This document shows, one piece after another, positions 53,393 through 61,758 of a stretch of 64,000 bases of DNA. The notes below the pieces were generated by a model, which saw only the letters and a list, made by a program, of their open reading frames with translations, searched no databases and was not told the origin of the DNA. Within the stretch, counting starts at the first letter, position 1; each line of letters opens with the position of its first letter. This stretch comes from Fundicoccus culcitae (GTDB taxonomy: Bacteria > Bacillota > Bacilli > Lactobacillales > Aerococcaceae): assembly GCF_024661895.1 (NCBI RefSeq), contig NZ_CP102453.1, forward strand, positions 2,294,001-2,358,000. Direction: 5' to 3'. The translations under genes were made by a program, and so were the position numbers.

Positions 53393-53413
53393 CACACTCT
53401 CACAGGGTGTGGT
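53391..53413 (+). terminator. Hairpin after permease gene
   Basis: ACCACAC (53391-53397) / GTGTGGT (53407-53413) then ATTTGTAT. The T-run is weak, so partial read-through into the PHP gene is likely. Confidence 0.65.
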
Positions 53414-53435
53414 ATTTGTATACTAGGAGGCAAAC

Positions 53436-54731
53436 ATGGAACGTATTGTTTTTAAAATTGAGAAGTCACAAGAAGGCTTATACTTGCCGTTAGAAATTGA
53501 AGTGGATGATGTTGAAAAATTAGGGATTACGTATTCCTATGCACGACATTTGGAAATTGTCGGTGGAGATGCGGTTTATGAAACCGAACAAGCCGTCATT
53601 GACTTTTCAATTATTGGACCCAATGGCCAGTTCTTAGGCTCGTCGGGGTCTAATCGGGGATATTTATTTTTCTCTGAAAGAGAGAGTTCAGTCGGTTTTG
53701 AAAAATTGAAGCAGATGGCAGGGGTTTGGACGATTTTGGTGGGCGCCTACAACATTCCCGATGAAGGGATTGAAGTGGTCTACGAATTTGATACAGTTGA
53801 GAAGGCATACCGCTGGTTCAAAGGTGACACCCACATGCACACCACCGCCTCCGACGGGCAATTGCGGGGTTCGACTTTGGTAGAAGTCGCTAAGGATATG
53901 GGGCTGGATTTCATTATGATGACCGACCATAACAATTACCATCCCGAAGCGGGCTTTGTGAGTGATGAGTATTTGACCGTTATTCCGGGGGTTGAATGGA
54001 CACAGTACAATGGCCATGGTAATTTTTTGAATGTGGAAGGACCATTAGCGCCATCGTTTGTGACGACTACGGAAGAGGAGTTACGGGCGATGATTCAAAA
54101 AGGCAAGGATGCCGGTGCTTTGTTTGTGCTGAATCACCCGTTTTGTCCGAATGTCCCGTGGAAGTGGACGAAAGAGTTGGATTATGATGCGATTGAAGTC
54201 TGGAATGGCGGGACAGACCCGCGGGCAAATGTTGCCGCGATTGAATGGTGGCATGGCGAGTTGCTGAAAGGGCGTCGTGTGGTCGCGCTTGGTGGCAGTG
54301 ACTTTCACCGCTTCGACCAAATTCATTCTTTGGGATCACCCACGGTGCATGTCTATGCTAAATCGAAGAGCCGCCGAGATATTCTGGAGGCTATTCAGTT
54401 AGGCGCGTTGTACATTACCAATAATGTCGAAGAGGTCGGCTTGGAGATGGTGTCAAGTGACGGCGTTGGCATGGGTGGCGTTGCAGGGGCTGGCGAAAGC
54501 TTGACGCTGACTTTTCGTGGGTTGAAGAAAGGCTTTCATGTGAAGATTATTGATGATGTGCGGGTTAAAGATATCTTCGTTGAACAGGATATGAAAGAAT
54601 TTCGTGTGAAAGAGGCGCTGAGTGGCCGACGCTTTGTGCGCGTGGAAGTTTGGGATGAGCGTGGCTATGTTTCTGTTGTGGGGATGGAAGGCATGCTGTT
54701 GTTGGTGTCAAACCCGGTGTATGTGGGGTAG
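53436..54731 (+). CDS. PHP-domain metal-dependent phosphoesterase (CehA/McbA family)
   Basis: 431 residues. An N-terminal beta-rich segment (1-130) precedes the PHP domain: KGDTHMHTTASDGQLRGSTLVEVAKDMGLDFIMMTDHNN (about 133-172), NHPFCPN near 234 and GGSDFHRFDQIHSLGSPT near 288, which supply the His/Asp metal ligands. Such proteins are phosphoesterases; a role in cleaving a phosphate- or phosphodiester-bearing compound brought in by the adjacent ABC importer is an inference. AGGAGG precedes ATG 53436. Confidence 0.85.
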   Translation: MERIVFKIEKSQEGLYLPLEIEVDDVEKLGITYSYARHLEIVGGDAVYETEQAVIDFSIIGPNGQFLGSSGSNRGYLFFSERESSVGFEKLKQMAGVWTILVGAYNIPDEGIEVVYEFDTVEKAYRWFKGDTHMHTTASDGQLRGSTLVEVAKDMGLDFIMMTDHNNYHPEAGFVSDEYLTVIPGVEWTQYNGHGNFLNVEGPLAPSFVTTTEEELRAMIQKGKDAGALFVLNHPFCPNVPWKWTKELDYDAIEVWNGGTDPRANVAAIEWWHGELLKGRRVVALGGSDFHRFDQIHSLGSPTVHVYAKSKSRRDILEAIQLGALYITNNVEEVGLEMVSSDGVGMGGVAGAGESLTLTFRGLKKGFHVKIIDDVRVKDIFVEQDMKEFRVKEALSGRRFVRVEVWDERGYVSVVGMEGMLLLVSNPVYVG

Positions 54732-54777
54732 GTTGTAATCATAGGCGAGTAGAGAAAGAATGTTAAATAAAGCCGCT

Positions 54778-54812
54778 AATCTGGCCACTGCTATCAGAGC
54801 AATGGCCAGATT
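54778..54812 (+). terminator. Terminator after PHP gene
   Basis: 14-bp stem (54778-54791 / 54799-54812) with one C-A mismatch, flanked by AAATAAAGC and a T-containing tail. The 30 bases before it (GGCGAGTAG, GAAAG, GTTAAATAA) resemble the end of the flavoprotein gene and the terminator start at 57803-57835. Confidence 0.75.
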
Positions 54813-54898
54813 AAGCATTTGTCTAATAATTATTGTGAATTTCTTTTATAGGTGGCCTATTATAGACTGAAGGTCGACGGGCACTTGTCGCATTTGCT

Positions 54899-54958
54899 GA
54901 TTAAGTGGAACAAACTCAGGTTGAATATTCCACATAATGGATTAAGTGGAACAAACTC
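54899..54958. repeat. Direct repeat of 19 bp in gene-free DNA
   Basis: GATTAAGTGGAACAAACTC occurs at 54899-54917 and again at 54940-54958, a 41-bp period, with an intervening ATTCCAC that can pair with GTGGAA of either copy. This is again close to the unit size of the three larger hairpin arrays, and may be a two-copy member of the same class. Confidence 0.7.
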
Positions 54959-54968
54959 CCCCAGAATA

Positions 54969-55790
54969 TTAATGAGTTTTCTTACCCAATCCCTCCGCAG
55001 TCTCCCTACGGTAATCCATTGGCGTCATACCAAACTGTTGCTTGAAAATCTTATAAAAGTGGTTGGCATCTCGGTAGCCGACTTCCATCGCAATGTCTTG
55101 CACCGCTAGCTTGCTATAAGTTAACAAGCGACTTGCTTGTTCTAAACGGATTTGCTTGAGTTTTTGTGAGAATGAGTCGCCCATTAAACGCTTGAAGTGG
55201 CGTGAAAAGTAAGAGGGGTTATAGCCAAATTCACTGGCGAGCTGATTCAATGTCACGTTGGCACAATGTTCAGCCATGTATTTCAATAGGGCACCTGATA
55301 AATAATTAGAATCCATCATCGAAGACTGCGAAATGATGAGCGTTCGTTGATGCGAGCGGTGGATAATATGGAGCAAAGTCACTAACAAATGGTGAATGAT
55401 AGGGATATTTATTTGGTCAGAGGTGGTTTCGTTTTTCAGAATTGTAAGAATTGATTGGATGGCTTGATCGTGCGGGTGTTGAAAATAGAGGTAGTGTGGC
55501 TGGCTGTTCTTCAACATAAAAAAATCGTGAAAAATTGGCAAGTCATAAAGCTCAGGCAGGAGCCGCTTCGCGACGTAAGGCGCATGAAAAACCATATAGC
55601 TGGTGTCCTTTTCTGCCGAAAGCTGCAAAGGCGGACAGCCGTTGACCAACAACAAATGCCCCGCTTGAACCTGAAACCCTTCCTTATTCAAATAAATATC
55701 ACTGCTCCCTTCCCAAAGAACTAGCCGTTGCGCAGTAGATGAGGCGAATGTTTCAAGATCAACGAATGAAATAGGCGTATTTTGAGGCAT
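54969..55790 (-). CDS. AraC-family transcriptional regulator
   Basis: 273 residues. The N-terminal half is a cupin-like sensor (LVLWEGSSDIYLNKEGFQVQAGHLLLVNGCPPLQL); the C-terminal 100 residues are two helix-turn-helix motifs, LNQLASEFGYNPSYFSRHFKRLMGDSF and VQDIAMEVGYRDANHFYKIFKQQFGMTPMDYRRE. ATG 55790 has AAGGAGG 9 bp before it; the longer frame reads through this site. It is divergent from the flavoprotein gene, which it likely controls. Confidence 0.92.
   Translation of the reverse strand: MPQNTPISFVDLETFASSTAQRLVLWEGSSDIYLNKEGFQVQAGHLLLVNGCPPLQLSAEKDTSYMVFHAPYVAKRLLPELYDLPIFHDFFMLKNSQPHYLYFQHPHDQAIQSILTILKNETTSDQINIPIIHHLLVTLLHIIHRSHQRTLIISQSSMMDSNYLSGALLKYMAEHCANVTLNQLASEFGYNPSYFSRHFKRLMGDSFSQKLKQIRLEQASRLLTYSKLAVQDIAMEVGYRDANHFYKIFKQQFGMTPMDYRRETAEGLGKKTH
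55691..55705 (+). repeat. Copy of dispersed AATAAATATCACTGC motif
   Basis: Exact 15-base copy within the araC-type gene, on the strand opposite to the gene. Confidence 0.55.
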
Positions 55791-55858
55791 GGAAGTTTTC
55801 CTCCTTTGTTTGTGCAATTCTTCTCAAAGTAAATTTTACCATGACATTTTTAACATTT

Positions 55859-55870
55859 CAACCATGGTTG
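55859..55870. promoter_or_regulatory. Candidate operator in araC-flavoprotein spacer
   Basis: Perfect 12-base palindrome CAACCATGGTTG, midway in the 135-bp divergent spacer, next to TTGTGA which may be a -35 box for the flavoprotein gene. Confidence 0.4.
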
Positions 55871-55925
55871 TGAATACTATAAGCATGCTATTATAGTGGC
55901 AACAAGATATTGGGAGGAAATTCAC

Positions 55926-57812
55926 ATGAAAAAATGGATGAAATGGTTTTTGCCGGTCATGTCTGTCCTGGTTTTAGTGATGTCAGTGGTCTTTAGATAT
56001 GGCGTTGGTCCAGCGCAAGCGCAAGAAACGTTGAATGGTAGCTACGAAGGTGTGGCTGAAGGCTTTGGTGGAGACGTACGTGCGGAAGTGATATTTACTG
56101 AAGGGGTTATTAGTGAAGTGAATATTACGGCTGAAAACGAGACGGAAGATATTGGTGGTCAAGCGGCGGTGCAGCTGGCGCAGGCGATTGTGGATAATCA
56201 AAGTGTCAACTTAGATGTTGTATCTGGTGCGAGCGTCACGTCGAGTGCTGTGTTGGCTGCGGTGACGGCAGCGATTGAAAGTGCTGGTGGTAATGTAGCT
56301 GATTATCAGGCTGAAGTAGCTGTGGGTGAAGACGAGGAACGAGCGACACAAGTGGTGATTGTTGGTGCGGGTGGTTCTGGGACGGCAGCGGCTTTGAAAG
56401 CTGCAGAAGCTGGGTTAGATGTCATCATCATTGAGAAAAATGGGTTTGTCGGTGGAAATACGAAAATTTCTTCAGGATTTTTTGCGGTTGAATCGTCCTT
56501 CCAAGAGGAAGCGGGAGTCGAAACAACGGTGGATGAAGCCGTGCAACAGTTGTTAGAATTTAACAATTACTTATCAAACGGTCCTTTGACACGCGCGATT
56601 GTTGAACAATCAGCGGATACAGTGGAATGGTTAGATTCATTAGGAATGTCTATTACCTTGCAAGAAGAAACGAGTCAAAAAGCTCATGAGGGTGATCCTT
56701 ATAAAGCTATGTCTTATCATAAATATGATGATACCGACGCTGGTTTTGAAGCTTTATATAGTCATTTGAATGATTTAGGGGCTGAGTTGATTTTAAATAC
56801 GACCTTCACCGATTTAATTATGGAAGATGGACGTGTTGTCGGTGTTATTTGTGAAAAAGCTGATGGTGGCCAATTAACCGTAATGGCAGATGCCGTTGTA
56901 GTTACGACCGGTGGCTTTGGTGGCAATCAAGAAATGGTTGAAGAAGCTACTGGCTTAAGTATTATGACCTCTCTCGGTGTCCCTAACAATGGCGAAGGAT
57001 TAACGGCTATGGAATCAATCGGTGCGATTAATCAAGATGCTGTGCCATTTTTACACGGGGCGCAATTAGCTGAATCTGAAGTAACACAAGATAGTGACTC
57101 AGAAACTTTAGCGGGTTATTCCAATAGTCCATTGACGCAATTGTTAATGTCACCTTTATTATGGGTGGACAGTACCGGCTCACGTTTTGTCAATGAAGAC
57201 GTGGTTTATGACACAGCCTTCTGGGCTAACGCAGCCTATGCAGCGGGTGGTCGCTATTATATTGTTGTCGATGAGGCAACTTTAAATGCATATACAAATG
57301 GGACTGAAATGGAATTATCATTTGCTGGGCCTGGTCCTAACTTAGATGAAGGGGACTTCGTAGCCTTAGCTGAACAAGCTGTTGAAGGTGGCACAGCCTA
57401 TAAGGCAGATTCACTTGAGGAATTAGCTGAAATGGCAGCGATGGATCCAACTGATTTAGTTGATTCTGTTGCCTCTTACAATACCATGGTCGAAAATGGC
57501 GTGGATACGGATTATGCAAAAGCAAGTGAATCCTTGTTATACGGGGTTGCAGAAGGACCATTCTATGCTTTTGATTGTCGTGCCGTTTATCTTGGAAGTA
57601 TCGGTGGCGTTCGTGTGGATGAGAAATTACAAGTGTTAGATAGCCAAGGTCAACCAATACCAGGCTTATTCACAGGTGGTTCTAATGCCGGTGGCTACTA
57701 CCATGGTGAAGGTTACCCTCCATATGAAGGCTTAGCATCAGGTTTTGCTTGGACTTCCGGTCGGATTGCTGGGGATACGATTGTTGAGTTGTTGGTTGGA
57801 GAGGGCGAGTAG
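55926..57812 (+). CDS. Exported flavinylated fumarate/urocanate-reductase-type flavoprotein
   Basis: 628 residues. Signal peptide or N-terminal anchor (KKWMKWFLPVMSVLVLVMSVVFRYGVGPAQA), an FMN_bind domain whose flavinylation motif DVVSGASVTSSAV (about 98-110) would carry covalent FMN attached by ApbE, then a FAD_binding_2 domain with VVIVGAGGSGTAAALKAAEAGLDVIIIEK (about 143-171) and the C-terminal GGSNAGGYYHGEGYPPYEGLASGFAWTSGRIAG. This is the soluble fumarate/urocanate reductase architecture of extracellular electron transfer in Gram-positives. The actual acceptor is unknown. ATG 55926 follows GGGAGGAAA. No apbE or NADH:flavin donor is in the window. Confidence 0.88.
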   Translation: MKKWMKWFLPVMSVLVLVMSVVFRYGVGPAQAQETLNGSYEGVAEGFGGDVRAEVIFTEGVISEVNITAENETEDIGGQAAVQLAQAIVDNQSVNLDVVSGASVTSSAVLAAVTAAIESAGGNVADYQAEVAVGEDEERATQVVIVGAGGSGTAAALKAAEAGLDVIIIEKNGFVGGNTKISSGFFAVESSFQEEAGVETTVDEAVQQLLEFNNYLSNGPLTRAIVEQSADTVEWLDSLGMSITLQEETSQKAHEGDPYKAMSYHKYDDTDAGFEALYSHLNDLGAELILNTTFTDLIMEDGRVVGVICEKADGGQLTVMADAVVVTTGGFGGNQEMVEEATGLSIMTSLGVPNNGEGLTAMESIGAINQDAVPFLHGAQLAESEVTQDSDSETLAGYSNSPLTQLLMSPLLWVDSTGSRFVNEDVVYDTAFWANAAYAAGGRYYIVVDEATLNAYTNGTEMELSFAGPGPNLDEGDFVALAEQAVEGGTAYKADSLEELAEMAAMDPTDLVDSVASYNTMVENGVDTDYAKASESLLYGVAEGPFYAFDCRAVYLGSIGGVRVDEKLQVLDSQGQPIPGLFTGGSNAGGYYHGEGYPPYEGLASGFAWTSGRIAGDTIVELLVGEGE

Positions 57813-57830
57813 TGAAAGTGCGTTAAATAA

Positions 57831-57873
57831 GGCTAATCGGTCATCACATGCTTGAGTTCGTGACCGATTAGCC
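57831..57873 (+). terminator. Terminator after flavoprotein gene
   Basis: Perfect 13-bp stem GGCTAATCGGTCA (57831-57843) / TGACCGATTAGCC (57861-57873), flanked by AA and TT. Confidence 0.8.
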
Positions 57874-57979
57874 TTAAGTGTGCACTGCTTTTTCTGGAGT
57901 TGAAAGACTTGCATGGTTGAGATGCTGGACAGTTTAGGTCACGTAATCACTTAGGAGTTGAATCCGATAGTGCTGCGAT

Positions 57980-58222
57980 AAAGTGTTGGCAGAACACTTC
58001 TACTTCTAAGCACCCAGAAGTTAAAGTGTTAGCAAAACACTTCTACTTCTAATCACTCAGAAGTTAAAGTGTTGGCAAAACACTTCTACTTCTAAGCACT
58101 CAGAAGTTAAAGTGTTGGCAAAACACTTCTACTTCTACCAACTCAGAAGTTAAAGTGTTGGCAAAACACTTCTACTTCTACCACTCCAGAAGTTAAAGCG
58201 TTAGCTGAACACTTCTACTAAT
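57980..58222. repeat. Tandem 43-bp hairpin repeat array
   Basis: Five full units and a partial one (starting at 57980, 58023, 58066, 58109, 58152 and 58195). Each has AAGTGTT facing AACACTT and, out of phase, ACTTCT facing AGAAGT, so the array can fold into two alternative series of hairpins. Unit identity is about 90-95%, with the last unit the most diverged. Sequence unrelated to the arrays at 485 and 878. It fills the stretch 57874-58260; a short gene-free run follows up to the deoR-type gene. Confidence 0.88.
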
Positions 58223-58401
58223 ACTAACCAAGAAACCTCATCCCTACTTTAGGCGATGGGGTTTCTTGTTTCTTGTTTCTTACTTCTTATCACTACACGG
58301 TTCCCAACGATATTTCATTGAAATTTGATAAATTATGAAAAAACAAGTATCTTTTTGAAAGATTAATACTGTAGAATGGTTAAAAGGGGAGGTTGAAATT
58401 C

Positions 58402-59139
58402 ATGCTACAGTTTGAGCGACATTCATTTATTATGGATGAGTTAGAAAAAGGGATTGTATATATAAAGCATCTTGCAGAGGTATTAGACGTTTCAGAAATA
58501 ACGATTCGAAGAGATTTAAAGACATTGGAAAAAGATGGGAAAGTCGTTATGTTACATGGGGGAGCTGCCAAAAAAATTGATACTTCTCGCGAAACAGCCA
58601 CTTCTCAACGTCAGCGACTTTTTACTCAAGAAAAAGAAGCCATCGGGCAACTTGCGGCTGACCTTGTTGAAGATGGAGATGTCATCTTCATTGATTCGGG
58701 AACGACCAACATAACGATGATTAAGTATTTAATGAATCGCAAAGTAACCATCGTCACGAACGGATTAAAAACGACGGAAGAAGCCGTAAAATATAATTTG
58801 CCGATTACGACATTGGGTGGAGAGTTGAAGGTAGAAACGATGTCCTTTATAGGGTCAATAACAAGTCGTGTGTTAAATATGTATACTTTTGACAAGTGTT
58901 TTTTAGGGGCTAATGGGATAGATAAGGAATTTGGTTTCTCCAATGCCGATCCTAGTGAAGCTTTCATTAAAGAACAAGCGATTCAGCGTTCGAAAAAAGC
59001 CTATATACTTGCTGACCATTCTAAATTTAATGTTGCTTCGGTGTTTAAATTTGCCGAAATCGATGATGCGACAATCATCACCGATAGTGTTTCAGAAAAT
59101 TTTATCGACTTAGATATCCCAATAATCACTAAACCATAG
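58402..59139 (+). CDS. DeoR-family transcriptional regulator
   Basis: 245 residues. N-terminal DeoR helix-turn-helix: KGIVYIKHLAEVLDVSEITIRRDLKTLEKDGKVVMLHGGA; C-terminal DeoRC sensor domain: QLAADLVEDGDVIFIDSGTTNITMIKYLMNRKVTIVTNG, then KCFLGANGIDKEFGFSNADPSEAFIKEQAIQRSKKAYILADHSKF. This sensor usually binds phosphorylated sugars, which fits the transporter downstream. ATG 58402 is 9 bp from GGGGAGG; TTG 58393 touches it. Confidence 0.92.
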   Translation: MLQFERHSFIMDELEKGIVYIKHLAEVLDVSEITIRRDLKTLEKDGKVVMLHGGAAKKIDTSRETATSQRQRLFTQEKEAIGQLAADLVEDGDVIFIDSGTTNITMIKYLMNRKVTIVTNGLKTTEEAVKYNLPITTLGGELKVETMSFIGSITSRVLNMYTFDKCFLGANGIDKEFGFSNADPSEAFIKEQAIQRSKKAYILADHSKFNVASVFKFAEIDDATIITDSVSENFIDLDIPIITKP

Positions 59140-59226
59140 AGCTTGAGATTAAAAACTATTTTCCTATTAGCAGTTGCTTCAAATGTCATTCAATGATAAT
59201 AAATGATAAAAAAAAGAAAAAATAGG

Positions 59227-59255
59227 TTGTATCTGTTACCGTTCTATGCTATATT
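59227..59255 (+). promoter_or_regulatory. Promoter of a short leader or small RNA
   Basis: TTGTAT (59227-59232), 17 bp, TATATT (59250-59255). A terminator lies 80 bp downstream and no gene between. Confidence 0.55.
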
Positions 59256-59261
59256 ATAAAC

Positions 59262-59371
59262 ATGAGATAAAGAACCAAAAACCCATTAAAATCAAATGAT
59301 AAATATAACTATATTTAAATCGCTATATAGATAACACGCCGAAAATAATTAAATTTTTTGGCGTGTTTTTG
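59262..59371 (+). ncRNA. Candidate small RNA / attenuated leader
   Basis: A promoter (59227-59255) and an intrinsic terminator (59334-59371) bound about 110 bases with no evident gene. It could be a stand-alone small RNA or a leader whose terminator attenuates the ABC operon that begins at 59569. The interior is AT-rich and shows no strong structure. Confidence 0.4.
59334..59371 (+). terminator. Terminator upstream of the ABC operon
   Basis: ACACGCC (59334-59340) / GGCGTGT (59360-59366) with an inner AAAAT/ATTTT pairing, followed by TTTTG. Confidence 0.8.
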
Positions 59372-59446
59372 TGTACACAAATTTATCATTAAATAACTGT
59401 AACGCCCGTGTTTTCATTTGTTAATATTCTTTACATTTGGCGTTAA

Positions 59447-59517
59447 TTACCAGATATTTATTTACAAAAAAATTACAATAAAAAATAAAAAAATACATAA
59501 AATTTACCGGATATTTA
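59447..59517. promoter_or_regulatory. Direct repeats, candidate regulator binding sites
   Basis: TTACCAGATATTTA (59447-59460) and TTACCGGATATTTA (59504-59517) differ at one base and are 57 bp apart in the leader of the ABC operon. The divergence of only one base in 14 in such AT-rich DNA suggests conservation. The DeoR-type regulator just upstream is the natural candidate. Confidence 0.45.
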
Positions 59518-59568
59518 CATTCGATTGTTAAAATATATATGTTAGAAAATTATTTAGGAGGCTTTAAA

Positions 59569-60633
59569 ATGAATTTCAAAAAATCATTAAAAATGATCAC
59601 TGTAGCAGGACTAGCATTATCTAGTATCGCTTTACCAGGCTTTACATCAGTAGTAAATGCTCAAGAAACGAAGAATGTTGTTGTTTATTCAAACTCACTA
59701 TCTGATAACCGCGAAGAATGGATTACTGAACGCGCTGAAGCGGCTGGCTTTACACTTGAGTTTGTGAGTGGTGGAGGTGGCGAGATTCTTAATCGTCTTT
59801 TAGCTGAAAAAAATGCCCCTCAAGCGGATGTAACTTTTGGTATGGATGAAGCAAGCTTTGCTCAACTTTCTGATGAACAAATGTTAATTGAGTTTATTCC
59901 AACATGGGTTGAAAATATTCCTGAAGAAGCAAACATTGGTAATGGACTCTATCATCCCTTAGTTGAACAACGTATTTTTATGATTTACAATCCAGAATAT
60001 TTAACTGAAGATCAAGTTCCATCAAATTGGCAAGACTTAGCGGCTAATCCAGATTTAGCAGGTAAATATATGGTGCCAAATGAATTAGGTGGCGGAACTA
60101 ATCAAAAAGCAGTAATGAGTGTATTGTTGCAATATCAAGATGCAAATGGTGAATATGGTATTTCTGATGAGGGATGGACACAAGTTTCAGATTACTTGAA
60201 TAATGGCTATATGACACCTGAAGGTGAAGACGCTTGGCAAAACTTCGCAGATGGTAAAACCGTTATTACTTATACATCAACAAGTACATTACCGTTGATG
60301 GAAGAACAATATGGCTTTAACGGTGTCATTGTGAACCCTGAGCAAGGGGTTATCACTATGAGAGAACAAATTGGAATCTTAGACAAAGGTGCAGACCATG
60401 ATTACACTGCGGCACAAGAATTTGTCGAATGGTTTGGAAGTGATGAAGTTCAAGCTGAATGGGCACCAGAATTCGGTTCACACCCAGTGAATACAGTCGC
60501 TTTTGAACACACGACGGATCGTGTTAAAGAGATTGTTGAAGCCACTACGCCGATGGCTATTGATTGGGATTTTGTTCGCGAAAATATTAGTTCATGGGTA
60601 GAAAAAATCGAATTAGAAATAATGCCTCTATAA
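59569..60633 (+). CDS. Iron/sugar-phosphate-type ABC substrate-binding protein
   Basis: 354 residues with a clear signal peptide (NFKKSLKMITVAGLALSSIALPGFTSVVNAQ; AxA-type end, no lipobox). The fold is of the FbpA/AfuA class: VVVYSNSLSDNREEWITERAEAAGFTLEFVSGGGGEILNRLLAEKNAPQADVTFGMDEASF, EYLTEDQVPSNWQDLAANPDLAGKYMVPNELGGGTNQ. The AfuA branch binds sugar phosphates, others Fe(III). The DeoR regulator and GDPD gene favour a phosphorylated organic ligand here. Start ATG 59569, behind AGGAGG. Confidence 0.87.
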   Translation: MNFKKSLKMITVAGLALSSIALPGFTSVVNAQETKNVVVYSNSLSDNREEWITERAEAAGFTLEFVSGGGGEILNRLLAEKNAPQADVTFGMDEASFAQLSDEQMLIEFIPTWVENIPEEANIGNGLYHPLVEQRIFMIYNPEYLTEDQVPSNWQDLAANPDLAGKYMVPNELGGGTNQKAVMSVLLQYQDANGEYGISDEGWTQVSDYLNNGYMTPEGEDAWQNFADGKTVITYTSTSTLPLMEEQYGFNGVIVNPEQGVITMREQIGILDKGADHDYTAAQEFVEWFGSDEVQAEWAPEFGSHPVNTVAFEHTTDRVKEIVEATTPMAIDWDFVRENISSWVEKIELEIMPL

Positions 60634-60729
60634 ACTTCTTGTTGTCTATACGTAAATATGTGGTGTTATAGTATTGAGCGGAAGATGTTATATCTTTCGC
60701 TCTTAAATTTTTAGAGAGGATATTTCTTC

Positions 60730-61758
60730 ATGATTGAAATTAAAAATTTAGAAATTAAATATGATGATTTTGTAGCCATTGATGATATTAGTCTTACGAT
60801 AGAAGAGGGAGAATTTTTTACATTATTAGGCCCATCCGGATGTGGAAAAACCACGACTTTACGTTCAATTGCCGGGTTTATTACACCAACTAAAGGGGAA
60901 ATATTAATCGGCGATAAAAATATCATACCTATCCCAGTGGAACAGAGAGGTATTGGGATGGTGTTTCAATCGTATGCTTTATTTCCGACAATGACTGTCT
61001 ACGACAATATAGCCTATGGCTTAAAAGTTGATAAACTATCTAAAAGAGATATTGATCAAAGAGTTCATGAATTGGCAGAATTAGTTGAATTAAATCAGAA
61101 TCAATTAAGCAAGAATGTCTCAGCCTTATCAGGGGGGCAACAACAAAGAGTGGCTATCGCTAGGTCATTAGCCAAAAACCCAAAAATTGTTCTCTTTGAT
61201 GAACCATTGTCGAACTTAGATGCTAAATTAAGAAAACAACTCAGAAGTGAACTCAAACGTATTCAAAAAGAAACAGGTATGACGGCCATCTATGTTACCC
61301 ACGACCAAGAAGAAGCGTTGGAATTATCTGATCATATTGCTGTTTTCAATAATGGGAAAATCGATCAAATAGGGACACCCGAAGAAATATATAATCAATC
61401 AAAAACGGAATTTGTATGTAATTTTATTGGTGAGGCAAATCTTATTGGTAAAGAGTTGATGGGGCAGATTAATGAACAACTCAATCACCGCCAATTTGAT
61501 CTCACAAAAAAACATTATATTCGTGAAGAGAAGATTCGATTATGGCATCCGGAAAATAACCAAGAAATAATAACATTAACCGCTAACGTAGAAGATGTGC
61601 AGTTTTACGGCAAGTTCTTATCCTATAACCTTCAGTTACTAGATACTAAGTTCAAGACCATCGAAAAGCAGGATGGTAGTCGACCGATGGTTGAGATGGA
61701 TGAACTTGAGATATTTATTGATCCGAATGATATTTTAGCGTATGAGGAGGGTGACTAA
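60730..61758 (+). CDS. ABC transporter ATPase (FbpC/PotA type)
   Basis: 342 residues: Walker A GPSGCGKTTTLRSIAGFITP near 36, signature LSGGQQQRVAIARSLAKNP, Walker B IVLFDEPLSNLDAKLR, H-loop YVTHDQEEALELSDHIAV, with a C-terminal TOBE-like domain. AGAGAGGA precedes ATG 60730. The stop overlaps the next start by one base. Confidence 0.91.
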   Translation: MIEIKNLEIKYDDFVAIDDISLTIEEGEFFTLLGPSGCGKTTTLRSIAGFITPTKGEILIGDKNIIPIPVEQRGIGMVFQSYALFPTMTVYDNIAYGLKVDKLSKRDIDQRVHELAELVELNQNQLSKNVSALSGGQQQRVAIARSLAKNPKIVLFDEPLSNLDAKLRKQLRSELKRIQKETGMTAIYVTHDQEEALELSDHIAVFNNGKIDQIGTPEEIYNQSKTEFVCNFIGEANLIGKELMGQINEQLNHRQFDLTKKHYIREEKIRLWHPENNQEIITLTANVEDVQFYGKFLSYNLQLLDTKFKTIEKQDGSRPMVEMDELEIFIDPNDILAYEEGD

